Shown: in pieces, positions 1-9,600 of the stretch
How the letters are laid out: each line of letters starts with the position of its first letter
How positions within the stretch are numbered: position 1 is the stretch's first letter
Assembly (NCBI GenBank): GCA_964385465.1
Contig: CAYLPJ010000010.1
Coordinates: 1 to 64,000, forward strand
From: CAYLPJ01 sp964385465
Lineage (GTDB): Bacteria; Planctomycetota; Phycisphaerae; SM23-33
DNA: 64,000 nt
Direction: 5' to 3'
Program-made: the position numbers and the translations under genes
Notes under the pieces: generated by a model
The model's database searches: none
Told to the model about the DNA's origin: nothing
The model's input: the letters and a program-made list of their open reading frames with translations, nothing else

Positions 1-110
1 AAGGAACTCGCCGCGTGAAGGCGATCCCGTCATCCACAGCTATTGACAATACCTCACCTATCATCGGCAACGATGCAAGAGTATACATCAGGTAATCCCT
101 GTATTTCGAC

Positions 111-144
111 AAAAAAATCCGCCGACTGCCCCGCGGGACGCGGG
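111..144 (-). terminator. possible terminator after the pseudopilin gene
   Basis: Read on the minus strand, a perfect 6-bp stem (CCCGCG, loop TCC, CGCGGG; 130-144) lies 18 bases past the stop codon. Twelve bases later comes a run of seven T (111-117). The gap between stem and T run is longer than in a standard intrinsic terminator, so this is tentative. The first 110 bases of the window hold no gene that I can recognise. Confidence 0.35.
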
Positions 145-161
145 CCGGCCGGCTTGCGCGG

Positions 162-1022
162 CTAGGGGATCAGGAACACGTCCAGCATCTCGGCGCGGCG
201 GCCTTCGCGTTCCTCGCTGTCGCTCTCGACGTCGGAGGAATAGATGTCGTTGCCGTTGGTCGGCTCGTTGGGGTCGTCGATCCACGTGACCGAGGCGTCG
301 AACCGGGCGATGTTCTGCCCCAACCGCTTGTGGTTGGGGGAGTTGCCCGCCCGCTCCTCGAGGTTCCCGCCGTGCTCGCTGTCGATCGTCTCGTACGTCT
401 TCAACTCGGTGCTCTCGAAGGTCGACCGCGGGTTCTTGTCCGCGAGGATCACCAGCGTCTGGGGAACGTGGGACATGGTCATCTTCGCCCCGAGGTTCTC
501 GCCCTCGTCATCCCCGGTGCCCCATTCCTCCTTCTGCGTCATCGAGATGTAGCTGTAGGACAACGTCGAGATGCCCGTGGTGGCGTCCCACTTGAACTGG
601 TTGTCCGTCTGGTCCGGCTCCTGCCACCCCAGGCGGCTGCCCGCCTCCGGGCAGAGGAACGCACTCCGCGCCGCGTAGCCGTCTTCCACCAGCAGCCACA
701 GGCACGCCGGGTTGCCCGTCTCCATGTCGTACCAACTGTCCACCCCGGGGTGATCCTTGTCGGCGTCCTGGTGAAGACGGAAAACGCTCGGCAGCCGTTT
801 GCGCCGGTCGGCGTATGCATACTGCTTCGTCCCCTCGGCGATCGCACGGAGGTTGGCCGCACAAACCGCCTTCCGACGCACCTCCACGATGGCCGTGTGA
901 AGCGAGGGGATCAGGATCCCCATCAGCAGCGAGAGGATGGCGACCACCACCAGCAGCTCGGTCAGCGTGAACGCCGACGCGACGCGTACCTGCCCGCAGA
1001 GGGATACGATGGATCGTCTCAT
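162..1022 (-). CDS. prepilin-type N-terminal cleavage/methylation domain protein (pseudopilin)
   Basis: This 286-residue protein has a type IV pilin/type II secretion pseudopilin N-terminus. A short basic leader is followed by A17-F18-T-L-T-E22 and a hydrophobic helix of about 20 residues. The prepilin peptidase site would be A17/F18, with the conserved Glu at position +5. Alanine replaces the usual glycine before the cut. The rest looks like the soluble head of planctomycete pseudopilins, with an AANLRAI segment after the helix and a late HGG/NSPNH region. Such proteins sit in the inner membrane and build pseudopili or surface layers. No Shine-Dalgarno sequence precedes the ATG, but a promoter-like element does (1030-1059). 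The gene stands alone; the next gene is divergent. Confidence 0.85.
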   Translation of the reverse strand: MRRSIVSLCGQVRVASAFTLTELLVVVAILSLLMGILIPSLHTAIVEVRRKAVCAANLRAIAEGTKQYAYADRRKRLPSVFRLHQDADKDHPGVDSWYDMETGNPACLWLLVEDGYAARSAFLCPEAGSRLGWQEPDQTDNQFKWDATTGISTLSYSYISMTQKEEWGTGDDEGENLGAKMTMSHVPQTLVILADKNPRSTFESTELKTYETIDSEHGGNLEERAGNSPNHKRLGQNIARFDASVTWIDDPNEPTNGNDIYSSDVESDSEEREGRRAEMLDVFLIP

Positions 1023-1029
1023 GCCTGCT

Positions 1030-1059
1030 ATTCTACGTCCGCCGGCGTGGCGGCGTCAA
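1030..1059 (-). promoter_or_regulatory. sigma70-type promoter of the pseudopilin gene
   Basis: On the minus strand TTGACG (1054-1059) and TAGAAT (1030-1035) are separated by 18 bases. Each matches five of six consensus positions. The -10 box ends 7 bases before the start codon at 1022, so transcription would begin at or next to the ATG. This suggests a leaderless message, which fits the missing Shine-Dalgarno sequence. Confidence 0.55.
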
Positions 1060-1137
1060 CGTCGGCGCGCGGCTTGCGGGCGAGGGGCCTGCCGGCGATA
1101 ATGATCCCTGCCGGGCCCGAGGTGCGCTGGAGCAATC

Positions 1138-2448
1138 ATGGTCGAGACCAACCCGCCCGAGACGAAGCAACCGCCCGCCACCACGTGGGCCGTAATCCTG
1201 CCGATTCTCGGCGTGCTGGCGGTGCTTGGGGGGACCGCCGGGGCGGTGGTCGTCGTGGCCACTCAGCCGGGGGACGAGGCGCTGTCGCCCGCCCGTTCCG
1301 TCGCCGCGCTGGCCAGCCTGGGCCTCGGGCTCTCCGTCGGGGGGCTGCTGTGGGCGGTGACCCACATGATCCGCCGCCGTGGCCGGCCGTCGCTGCTGGA
1401 GGAAAGCGTCCGCCGCACGCGCCATCGTCGGCGCGAGAACGCCGGGGCGATGCTCGGCCTCTCGCCGCTGACGCCTGATGGCGACGCCGCCATCGAGGAG
1501 CAGGCCCTCGCGTTGTCGCGCGCGGCCGAGCCGCACCCCGAGCCGCACCCCGAGCCGTCGCCGGAGCCGTCGGCGGAGGCGGCCACGGCGGAGGCCCCGC
1601 CCGCCGCGCCCGATCCGGCGTCGGGCAACGAGCCCCGCCCCGGCCCCGTGCTGGAGCAGCGCCTGCTCCAGGAGATCCTCGCCCAGCTCCGCGACCTCAA
1701 CGAGAACCTGCTGCTGACCGACGAGCAGCGCGACGCCAAGCGAGCCCTCCGCCAGCAGCGCCTGCGGGACGGCTTCGGCGCGCGGGTCCGCGAGGCCGTC
1801 GAGGCCGACGCGTTCGGCACGGCCGACCGGCTGCTGGATCAGTTCGACGAGCGCCTGCCGGGCGACGAGGCCGCCGAGGACCTCCGCCGACAGGTCGCCG
1901 AGGCCCGTGCCGCGGGGATCGAGCGGGACGTGAAGGAGACGACGCGGCGTGTGAACGACCTGATGGCCGTCTCGGAGTTCGCCCGTGCCGAGGCCGATGC
2001 CCGCGCCTTGTGCGAGCGGTATCCCGAGGACGAGCGTGCGTCGGACCTTCTCGGTCGCGTGCGGCGGGAGTCGACCACGTTCCAGGGCGAACGCCGCGAG
2101 CGGATGTACCGCGAGGTCGAGCGGGAGGCCGAGGCCAGGCATTGGCGGTCGGCCCTGGCGGCTGCGAGGCGGTTCATCGAGGCCTTTCCCGACAGCGTGG
2201 ACGCCGACGCCGTCCGGGCCATGCTGCCGACCATGGAGGACAACGCGCGGATCGAGGAGGTCCGCGAACTGCGGGACTACATCAAGGACCTGATCGAACG
2301 CCGCCGCTACGCCGAGGCCGCCGAGGCCGCCGAGGACGTGATTCGCCGCTTCCCCGACACCCGCGCCGCCGCCGAGCTTCGCCGCCAGCGCCAGCGCCTC
2401 CACGAGCTCGCCCGCGCGCCCTCCGGGAACGCCCCGCGCCAGGGCTGA
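1138..2448 (+). CDS. membrane protein with helical TPR-like C-terminal region, function unknown
   Basis: This is a 436-residue protein I do not recognise as a named family. Two hydrophobic segments (about residues 17-41 and 51-76) should anchor it in the membrane. Next comes a basic segment and a Pro/Glu linker with PHPE/SPEP repeats (about 124-165). From about residue 175 to the end it is charged and alpha-helical, with spaced patterns such as EFARAEADARALCERYP and RRYAEAAEAAEDVIRRFP that resemble tetratricopeptide or BamD-like helices. A scaffold or assembly role is an inference. The gene is followed after 27 bases by a peptidase gene on the same strand, so the two are probably co-transcribed. 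Confidence 0.7.
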   Translation: MVETNPPETKQPPATTWAVILPILGVLAVLGGTAGAVVVVATQPGDEALSPARSVAALASLGLGLSVGGLLWAVTHMIRRRGRPSLLEESVRRTRHRRRENAGAMLGLSPLTPDGDAAIEEQALALSRAAEPHPEPHPEPSPEPSAEAATAEAPPAAPDPASGNEPRPGPVLEQRLLQEILAQLRDLNENLLLTDEQRDAKRALRQQRLRDGFGARVREAVEADAFGTADRLLDQFDERLPGDEAAEDLRRQVAEARAAGIERDVKETTRRVNDLMAVSEFARAEADARALCERYPEDERASDLLGRVRRESTTFQGERRERMYREVEREAEARHWRSALAAARRFIEAFPDSVDADAVRAMLPTMEDNARIEEVRELRDYIKDLIERRRYAEAAEAAEDVIRRFPDTRAAAELRRQRQRLHELARAPSGNAPRQG

Positions 2449-2475
2449 GCCCATCGACGAGAGGGCCGAAACCCC

Positions 2476-3564
2476 ATGACCGACCGCGAGATGGAGCTCC
2501 TCCACGCCGTCCTCTGCCTGCCGACCGCCCCGTTCCGCGAGGACGCCGTCGTGGCGTTCGTCCGCGACCGGGCAGGCCGCCACGGCGTGAGCTTCGCCCG
2601 CGACGACGCCGGCAACGTGCTGCTCAGCGTCGGCGGAGACTACCGCGACGCACGCTGGCTGGTCACCGCACACATGGATCATCCCGGGTTCGTCGTCCGC
2701 GCGCGGCGCGGGCGAACCGTGCACGCCGACTTCCGCGGCGGCGTGGCCGAGCGGTTCTTCCCCGGATCGCGCGTGCGGTTCCTTCCCCCCGACGGCGACG
2801 TCGTCGCTCGCGTGTCCGCCTGCGCCAAGGGCCGTCGCGGGCCGTGGCTCCGCTGCCGGGCCGAGCTGATCGAGCCTCGACCGCTGCCGCGCGGGACCAT
2901 CGGCATGTGGGACCTTCCTCCGCTCCGCGTACGCGGCAGCCGTCTGCACGCCCGCGCCTGCGACGACCTCGCCGGCACGGCGGCCGTGCTGTGCACGCTG
3001 GAACGCCTCGCCCGCCGCAAGCCGCCGGCGCCTGTCGCGGGGCTGCTGACCCGCGGCGAGGAGGCCGGGTTCATCGGCGCACTTGCCGCCTGCCGCGGCG
3101 GCTCGATCCCGCCGGACGCCGCCGTGGTCGGCATCGAGACCTCCAAGGCCCAGCCCGCAGCGCCGCTCGGCGGCGGGGTCGTCCTTCGCGTGGGGGACCG
3201 CGCCCGGACCTTCGATCCGTCGGTCGACGCCTTCCTGCACGCCGCCGCCGGGAAACTCGCCCGCCGCGACGAGTCCTTCCGCTTCGTCCGCCGGCTCATG
3301 CCCGGGGGAACGTGCGAGTCCACCGTGTACTGCGCCTTCGGCCACCGCGCGGGGGCGGTCGCGCTGCCGCTGGGCAACTACCACAACATGGCCGACAACG
3401 GCCGCATCGCCGCCGAGGTCATCGACGCCGGGGACTTCTCCTCGCTGGTGATGCTGCTGGCGGCGGTGACGCGCCGCAAGGACCTTCCCGCCGACGCCGA
3501 CGCCGCCCTGCGCCGCCGGCTCGACGGGCTATGGCAGCGCCGCGGGCGGTTCCTGGGCGAGTAG
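2476..3564 (+). CDS. M42/M20-like zinc aminopeptidase
   Basis: This 362-residue metallopeptidase resembles the M42 (glutamyl aminopeptidase/endoglucanase M) group of clan MH. Visible elements are TAHMDH (H66, D68), ACDDLAG (D163, probable bridging metal ligand), GEEAGF (catalytic Glu pair E195/E196), IET (E221), and a late GNYHN segment that would supply the last histidine. The family are cytosolic, di-zinc enzymes that trim N-terminal residues from short peptides. A beta-rich region between H66 and D163 fits the M42 dimerisation domain. The gene lies 27 bases after the membrane/helical protein gene and probably shares its transcript. Substrate is not predictable. Confidence 0.8.
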   Translation: MTDREMELLHAVLCLPTAPFREDAVVAFVRDRAGRHGVSFARDDAGNVLLSVGGDYRDARWLVTAHMDHPGFVVRARRGRTVHADFRGGVAERFFPGSRVRFLPPDGDVVARVSACAKGRRGPWLRCRAELIEPRPLPRGTIGMWDLPPLRVRGSRLHARACDDLAGTAAVLCTLERLARRKPPAPVAGLLTRGEEAGFIGALAACRGGSIPPDAAVVGIETSKAQPAAPLGGGVVLRVGDRARTFDPSVDAFLHAAAGKLARRDESFRFVRRLMPGGTCESTVYCAFGHRAGAVALPLGNYHNMADNGRIAAEVIDAGDFSSLVMLLAAVTRRKDLPADADAALRRRLDGLWQRRGRFLGE

Positions 3565-3866
3565 CCGGCCGCGAGGCCGCGGGGAAGTACCAGGAAGCAA
3601 GGCTTCGACCGTACGCTCGGCCGAACGGGCCCGAAGACCCGGCGCAAACGCGTCGGCCCGGGGCCGACGACGCGGGGGCATTCGGCCGGCAGGGGCTCCA
3701 GCCGGATGCCCTCGCGAGGCCCCCGAGTGGCGTCCTCGTTGCTGGTTGCTGTGTGCGTTCCTGCGCTCGAGACTCGGTTGCTTGCCGCAACGGGGCTGGC
3801 GTCGCTTTCGGCGGGGCGGTACACTTCGCGCCCGACAGGCACGCTTTCTCGGAAAGGACTCCCCGG
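3565..3866 (+). other. 302-bp intergenic region upstream of purD
   Basis: No open frame with family character and no RNA gene was seen. A TACACT hexamer near 3829, 38 bases before the purD ATG, could be a -10 element, but no convincing -35 sits upstream. The GGAAAGGA before the ATG is the purD ribosome binding site. Confidence 0.3.
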
Positions 3867-5135
3867 ATGAATATTCTGCTGATCGGCTCGGGCGGGCGCG
3901 AGCACGCCCTGGCCTGGAAGATGGCCCAATCCCCGCTGTGCGACCGGATGTGGGCGGCGCCCGGCAACCCGGGCATCGCGGCCGAGGCCGAGTGCGTGGA
4001 CATCGGCGTCGACGACAGCGAGGCGCTCGTCGGCTTCGCCCGCGAGAACGCCGTGGACCTCGCCGTCGTCGGGCCCGAGGACCCGCTGGCCAACGGCCTG
4101 GCCGACGCCTTCCGCGACGCGAAGGTCAAGTGCTTCGGCCCCTCGGCCGCCGGTGCGAAGATCGAGGCCGACAAGGCCTACGCCAAGACGCTCATGCGCG
4201 CCGCCTCGGTTCCCACGGCGGAGGCCCGCATCTTCACCGACCTCGAGTCCGCCAAGAGCTACGTGCTCAGCCGCGATCACGGCGTGGCGGTCAAGGCCGC
4301 CGGCCTGGCCAAGGGCAAGGGCGTGACGGTCTGCCCCGAGCCGTACCAGGCGGTCAAGCCGCTGGAGGACATCCTCGACCGCCGCATCTTCGGCGACGCC
4401 GGCACCACCGTGCTGATCGAGGAGATGCTCACCGGGCAGGAGGCTACCGTGCTGGCCTTCTGCGATGGCAAGAACATCTATCCCATGGAGGCCCTCCAGG
4501 ACCACAAGCCCGTCGGCGACGGCGACACCGGGCCCAACACCGGCGGGATGGGCGCCTACAGCCCCGTGCCCATCATCGACGGCGACATGATGGGCCGCAT
4601 CGAGCGGGAGATCCTCGTGCCCATCGTCGACGCCATGCGACGTGATTTCGGCCGATACGAGGGCGTCCTCTACGCCGGGCTCATATTCACCCCCGGCGGG
4701 CCCAAGGTCATCGAGTTCAACTGCCGCTTCGGCGACCCCGAGTGCCAGCCGCTGATGATGCGGCTCAAGAGCGATCTCGTCGAGGCCATGCTCGCCACCT
4801 GCGACCACAAGCTCGATGAGATCACCCTCGAGTGGGACCCCCGCCACGCCGTCTGCGTCGTGATGAGCAGCGGCGGCTATCCCGGCGAGTACACCAAGGG
4901 CCTGGCCATCTCCGGTATCGACGACGCCGAGGCCGTCGGCGACGTGAAGGTCTTCCACGCGGGCACGGCCGAGGCCGATGGCAAGCTCGTCACCGCCGGC
5001 GGGCGCGTCCTCGGCGTCACCGCGCTGGGCACCGACACGGCCGCCGCCCAGAAGCTCGCCTATCAGGCCGTCGAGAAGATCGCCTGGACCGACGCCCACT
5101 GGAGGACGGACATCGCGTCGAAGGCGATCGGGTAG
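3867..5135 (+). CDS. purD: phosphoribosylamine--glycine ligase (GARS)
   Basis: PurD catalyses the second step of purine synthesis: ATP-dependent ligation of glycine to 5-phosphoribosylamine, giving glycinamide ribonucleotide, in the cytosol. The 422 residues match the usual length. The N-terminal nucleotide fold has GSGGREHAL (residues 7-15) and APGNPG. The ATP-grasp core has the lysine-rich AAGLAKGKGV strand, IEEMLTGQEATV, the PNTGGMGAYSP loop and EFNCRFGDPE near the metal-binding end. The C-terminal domain follows. The ATG at 3867 is preceded by GGAAAGGA and starts the family-typical hydrophobic strand. It stands alone; no other pur gene is nearby. Confidence 0.96.
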   Translation: MNILLIGSGGREHALAWKMAQSPLCDRMWAAPGNPGIAAEAECVDIGVDDSEALVGFARENAVDLAVVGPEDPLANGLADAFRDAKVKCFGPSAAGAKIEADKAYAKTLMRAASVPTAEARIFTDLESAKSYVLSRDHGVAVKAAGLAKGKGVTVCPEPYQAVKPLEDILDRRIFGDAGTTVLIEEMLTGQEATVLAFCDGKNIYPMEALQDHKPVGDGDTGPNTGGMGAYSPVPIIDGDMMGRIEREILVPIVDAMRRDFGRYEGVLYAGLIFTPGGPKVIEFNCRFGDPECQPLMMRLKSDLVEAMLATCDHKLDEITLEWDPRHAVCVVMSSGGYPGEYTKGLAISGIDDAEAVGDVKVFHAGTAEADGKLVTAGGRVLGVTALGTDTAAAQKLAYQAVEKIAWTDAHWRTDIASKAIG

Positions 5136-5245
5136 CGGAGCGGAACGCCCAGGCTGCCCGGGTCCCTTCCCGAAAGCGGACGCGCGAACCGCCCGAAACG
5201 CTGCGGTCCGCCCATCCGCACTCGCCGCCGGCCGTGCGACGGCCC

Positions 5246-6367
5246 CTACGCCATCTCCTGCGGGTCGCCGTGCAGCGGGGGCAGGTCGGCCGGGCGGACC
5301 AGGGCCCCGCCCGACTCGTAGGACTCGATGGCGGCGAAGGTGTATTCCAGCGTCGCGAGGGCGTCGCGGCCGGAGGCGCGGAGCTTCTCCCGCGGGACGT
5401 TGTTCGTCACGTCCTCCAGGAAGGCGTGGATGCGGCGGGGGAAGGTCTCGCCGAAGTCCGTAATGCCGGTGTTCATCTCCTCTGCGTTGCTGCCGCCCCC
5501 GCTCATCGCCGTCGCCGACCCGGCCTCGCCGGGCTTGGGCGCGGGCCAGTACGTGAGCTTCTCGATGCAGTTCTCGATGCAGAACGCGCCCTTCGTGCCC
5601 GACAGCTCGAAGCTCCACCAGCCGCCCAGCCCGAACGGCGCGTCGCCGCGCTGGCTGAGAAGGTAGCCGATGCAGCCGTTGACGAACCGCACGTGAATGC
5701 TGGCGATCGACCGCATCACGTCGCCGGCCGACCGGCGGCAGCCGGGACGGTCCACGAACGCCTGCACGTGCGTGATGTCGCCGCAGAAGTGGCGCATCAC
5801 GCTGAACGGGTGGGCCAGGAACGCTTTCATGTGGAAGTAGGGGAAGCCCGCGTGCTTCGGCGATCCGGGCGGGCTGTACGTCTCCTCTCCGCCGTGGAAG
5901 CCCATCTTGTGCAGGCAGTAGACCTGCTGGCCGACCTGCCCGTCCCCGACGTACTGCATGGCCCGCTCGGCGGGGGGGGTGAAGTAGTGATTGAGGTTGC
6001 AGCCGAAGTGGACGCCCATCTCGTCGGCCTTGTCGACCATCTGCCGAGCTTCGTGGATGTCGTGGGAAAGGGGCTTCTCGACGAGCACGGCCTTGCCGGC
6101 CTCGAGGGCCTCCATCGCCGGCTCGAAGTGCCAGCTGCCGTTCTCCAGCCCGCCGGTGGTCACGTCGATGACGTCGGGATCCTCCTTGGCCAGCATGTCC
6201 GCGAGGCTGTTGTAGGCGGGCACGCCGTGCTTCTCGGCCGCGTCGTCGGCGCGGGCCTTGACCACGTCGCAGACGGCGACCAGCTCGGCGAGCTCGTCGT
6301 CCTTGTGGCACCCCGCGTGCCTGTTCCCGATCCCGCCCATTCCGACCACGCCCACTCGCAGTGCCAT
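5246..6367 (-). CDS. Gfo/Idh/MocA family oxidoreductase
   Basis: This 373-residue NAD(P)-dependent dehydrogenase has the Gfo/Idh/MocA layout. An N-terminal Rossmann fold carries G9-M-G-G-I-G14. An acidic end of beta-2 (AVCD) and VEKPLSHD give the family lysine that acts in catalysis. An alpha/beta domain binding a sugar-like substrate follows. There is no signal peptide, so it should act in the cytosol, unlike the exported homologue at 35401. Substrate cannot be predicted. It is convergent with purD and has GAGGAAG in front of the ATG. A 12-bp palindrome lies 38 bases upstream of the start. Confidence 0.88.
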   Translation of the reverse strand: MALRVGVVGMGGIGNRHAGCHKDDELAELVAVCDVVKARADDAAEKHGVPAYNSLADMLAKEDPDVIDVTTGGLENGSWHFEPAMEALEAGKAVLVEKPLSHDIHEARQMVDKADEMGVHFGCNLNHYFTPPAERAMQYVGDGQVGQQVYCLHKMGFHGGEETYSPPGSPKHAGFPYFHMKAFLAHPFSVMRHFCGDITHVQAFVDRPGCRRSAGDVMRSIASIHVRFVNGCIGYLLSQRGDAPFGLGGWWSFELSGTKGAFCIENCIEKLTYWPAPKPGEAGSATAMSGGGSNAEEMNTGITDFGETFPRRIHAFLEDVTNNVPREKLRASGRDALATLEYTFAAIESYESGGALVRPADLPPLHGDPQEMA

Positions 6368-6404
6368 CTTCCTCGTCCTTTCGCGCTGTCGTGAAATGCC
6401 GCTC

Positions 6405-6416
6405 GTGTCGCGACAC
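6405..6416. promoter_or_regulatory. 12-bp palindrome between divergent genes
   Basis: GTGTCGCGACAC is a perfect palindrome 38 bases upstream of the Gfo/Idh/MocA start (6367) and 230 bases upstream of the Lhr-type helicase start (6647). It could be an operator, but nothing in the sequence identifies a regulator. The rest of the 279-bp gap has three near-identical GCGTT units around 6590-6610 and no recognisable gene. Confidence 0.25.
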
Positions 6417-6646
6417 CCTACCGCCGCCGCCGGGCACTACGCAAGAGGGCGTCCCCTATTGTCCGTCGAGTGATGGGGGCGGCTTCCGCAACTCGACGCT
6501 CCCGCGCAGGATACCTCCGACTACCTCGCCGTTCCCGCCACGGCTTGCCCCATGCGTGTGTACTGAACGAGCGCCCCCGGAATCCGCTTGCGTTTGCGTT
6601 CGCGTTCTGTTCGGATTCGCTCCGGCGCGTTCCCCGCCGGAGTGCC

Positions 6647-9600
6647 ATGACCGACGCCCATTCCAGCCTGTCTCCGTTCCATCCCGTCGTCGCACGGTGG
6701 TTCGCCGGACGGTTCGGCCGGCCGACCGACGCCCAGGCCGCCGCCTGGCCGCGAATCGCCGCCGGCGAGCACGTGCTGGTCACCGCGCCGACCGGAAGCG
6801 GCAAGACGCTGACGGCCTTCCTGTGGGCGCTCGACCGCCTCCTCGCCGGGCATTGGGCCGTCGGGGCCACGCGCGTGCTCTACGTCTCCCCGCTCAAGGC
6901 CCTCAACAACGACATCCGCCGCAACCTGCTGACGCCGTTGGACGAGCTCTCGGCCGCGTTCGACGCTGCCGGCGAGCCCCACCCGCAGGTCGGCGTCCTG
7001 ACCCGTAGCGGGGACACGCCGCAATCCGACCGGCGCCGCATGCTCCGCCGCCCGCCGGAGATCCTCATCACCACCCCCGAGAGCCTCAACATCCTCCTGA
7101 CCTCCGACGGCGGGCGACGGCTGCTGAGCGACCTCCACACGGTCATCCTCGATGAAATCCACGCCGTTATCGACGACAAACGGGGCACGCACCTGATCTC
7201 GGCCGTCGAGCGACTGACACTCCTGGCCGGGGAGTTCCAGCGGATCGCCCTCTCGGCCACCGTCCGCCCGATGGAGACGGTCGCGGAGTTCGTCGGCGGC
7301 CGCCGGAGGGAGCCCGGCGCGACGGTCCCGGCGTACCGCCCCCGGCCGGTGTCGCTGGTCCGTTCGGCGGCGAAGAAGCGATACGACGTTCGCGTACGGT
7401 TCCGCTCTCCCCCGGCGGGGGACGACGACACGGAGCTGTGGGACGTGTTGGCCGGCGAGCTGCGGGGGATCGTCGAGGGCAACCGTTCGACGCTGGTATT
7501 CGCCAACAGCCGGCGGCTGGTCGAGAAACTCACCGCGCGGATCAACGCGGGCCTGGAGGCCCCGCTGGCCTACGCCCACCACGGCTCGCTGTCGCGCGAA
7601 ATCCGCCGCGAGGTCGAGCGGCGGCTCAAGGCCGGCGAGCTCAAGGCCATCGTCGCCACCACCAGCCTGGAGATGGGCATTGACGTCGGCGCGCTCGACG
7701 AGGTCGTGCTCGTGCAGTCGCCGTTTTCGATTTCCTCGGCCGTGCAGCGCGTCGGCCGGGCCGGGCACCAGGTCGGCGAGGTCAGTCGGGCCGAGCTGTT
7801 TCCCACGCACGGGCGGGACGTCGTCGACGCCGCCGTGGTGGCCCGCGCGATCGGCGAGCAGGACATCGAGGCCGTCCGCCCGTTGTCGGGGCCGCTGGAC
7901 GTCCTGGCCCAGACGATCGTCTCCATGGCCGCCTGCCGGGAGTGGGGCATCGACGACCTGCACGCCTTCCTCCGCACCTGCTGGCCGTGGCGGGACCTCG
8001 CCCGCCGCGAGCTCGACCTCGTGCTGGACATGCTCGCCGGGCGCTACGCCGAAGCGCGCATACGCGAGCTGCGGCCACGGGTGGCCATCGACCGCGATGA
8101 CAACACCGTCCGCGCCCGCCCCGGCGCCCGCCAGGCGCTGTACTGCTGCGGCGGGGTGATCCCCGACCGCGGGCTGTACCACCTCCGCCGGGACGACTCG
8201 GCCGCGACGATCGGCGAACTGGACGAGGAGTTCGTCTGGGAGGCCTCGGTGGGCCAGAGCTTCACGCTGGGCACGCAGAGCTGGCAGATCCGCCGGATCA
8301 CGCACAACGACGTCTTCGTGGTTCCGGGCCGGGGGGCGTCGCAGGCCCCGCCGTTCTGGATCGGCGAGGAGGTCGGGCGCGACCACCACTTCGCACTCCG
8401 CGTGGGCGAGTTCCTCGAGGAGGCCGAGCAGCGCCTTGACGAGCCGGACCTCGCCGATCGCCTCTCCCGCGACTACGGCCTGGACGACGAGGCCGTCGAG
8501 GCGATGCTGGGCTTCCTCGGGCGCCAGCGTGCGGCGACCGGAGCCCTGCCGCACCGCCGGCGGGTGCTCGTCGAGCACGTCGCGGCCGCGCCGGGCGGCA
8601 TGGTGGGCAGCCAGATCGTCCTGCACACGATGTGGGGCGGGCAGGTGAACCGCCCGCTGGGGTTGGCGATGGCTGCCGCGTGGGAGGCCCGCCACGGCCA
8701 CGCGCTGGAGGTCTTCCCCGCCGACGATTCGATCACGCTGCTGGTAGCCGAGGACATCGCCGGCGAGGAGTTGCTCTCGCTGGTGACGCCGGAGAATGTC
8801 GAAGCGATGCTGCGACGGCGGATGGAGGGCTCGGGCTTCTTCGGGGCGCGGTTCCGCGAGTGCGCCGGGCGGGCGATGCTGATCACCCGCGGCGGGCCCC
8901 GCAAGCGCCTGCCGCTGTGGGTCAACCGGCTGAAGTCTCAGAAGCTCCTGGCCGCCGTGATGGGCTTCGAGGACTTTCCGATTCTCCTGGAGGCCTGGCG
9001 AACGTGCCTGCGTGACGAGTTCGACATGCCCGCCCTGCGGGATCGCCTGGGCGAGCTGGCCCGCGGGGCGATCGGCTGGAGCGAGGCCCATACGGACACG
9101 CCGAGCCCGCTGGCCGACGCGGTTTCCTGGCGTCAGATCAACCGCTACATGTACATGACCGACGAGCTCCGCGACGCCGGGCGGTCACGCCTTCGCGACG
9201 ACCTGCTCGGCGACGTGGTCTTCACGCCCGACTTGCGCCCCACGGTTCCGCTGGAGGTCGTCGAACGTTTCGAGCGCAAGCGACAGCGGCTCTGGCCCGG
9301 TTACGCGCCGACATCCGCCGGCGAGCTTGTCGAGTGGGCCAAGGAACGCCTCGCCGTGCCGGAAGGCGAGTGGGCCAGGCTGCTCGCCGTCGCCGAGGCC
9401 GATACCGGTGCGACCGCAGACGAGCTCTTCGCCGGCGCCGACGCCAAGCTGCTCCGCGTCACCCCGCACGACGCCGACGGGGCGCTGATCGTCGCGCGGG
9501 AGTCCTACCCGCGCCTCGCCGCCGGGCTCTGGCCGGACGTGCAGGCCCCGCCCGAGCCGCTCGATGACGCGGCGCCGCCTCCGCCGGCCCCGGCACGGCC

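Noticed and set aside
43..48. TTGACA at the left edge as a promoter
   Set aside because: No -10 box at 16-18 bases on either strand and no gene in the correct direction.
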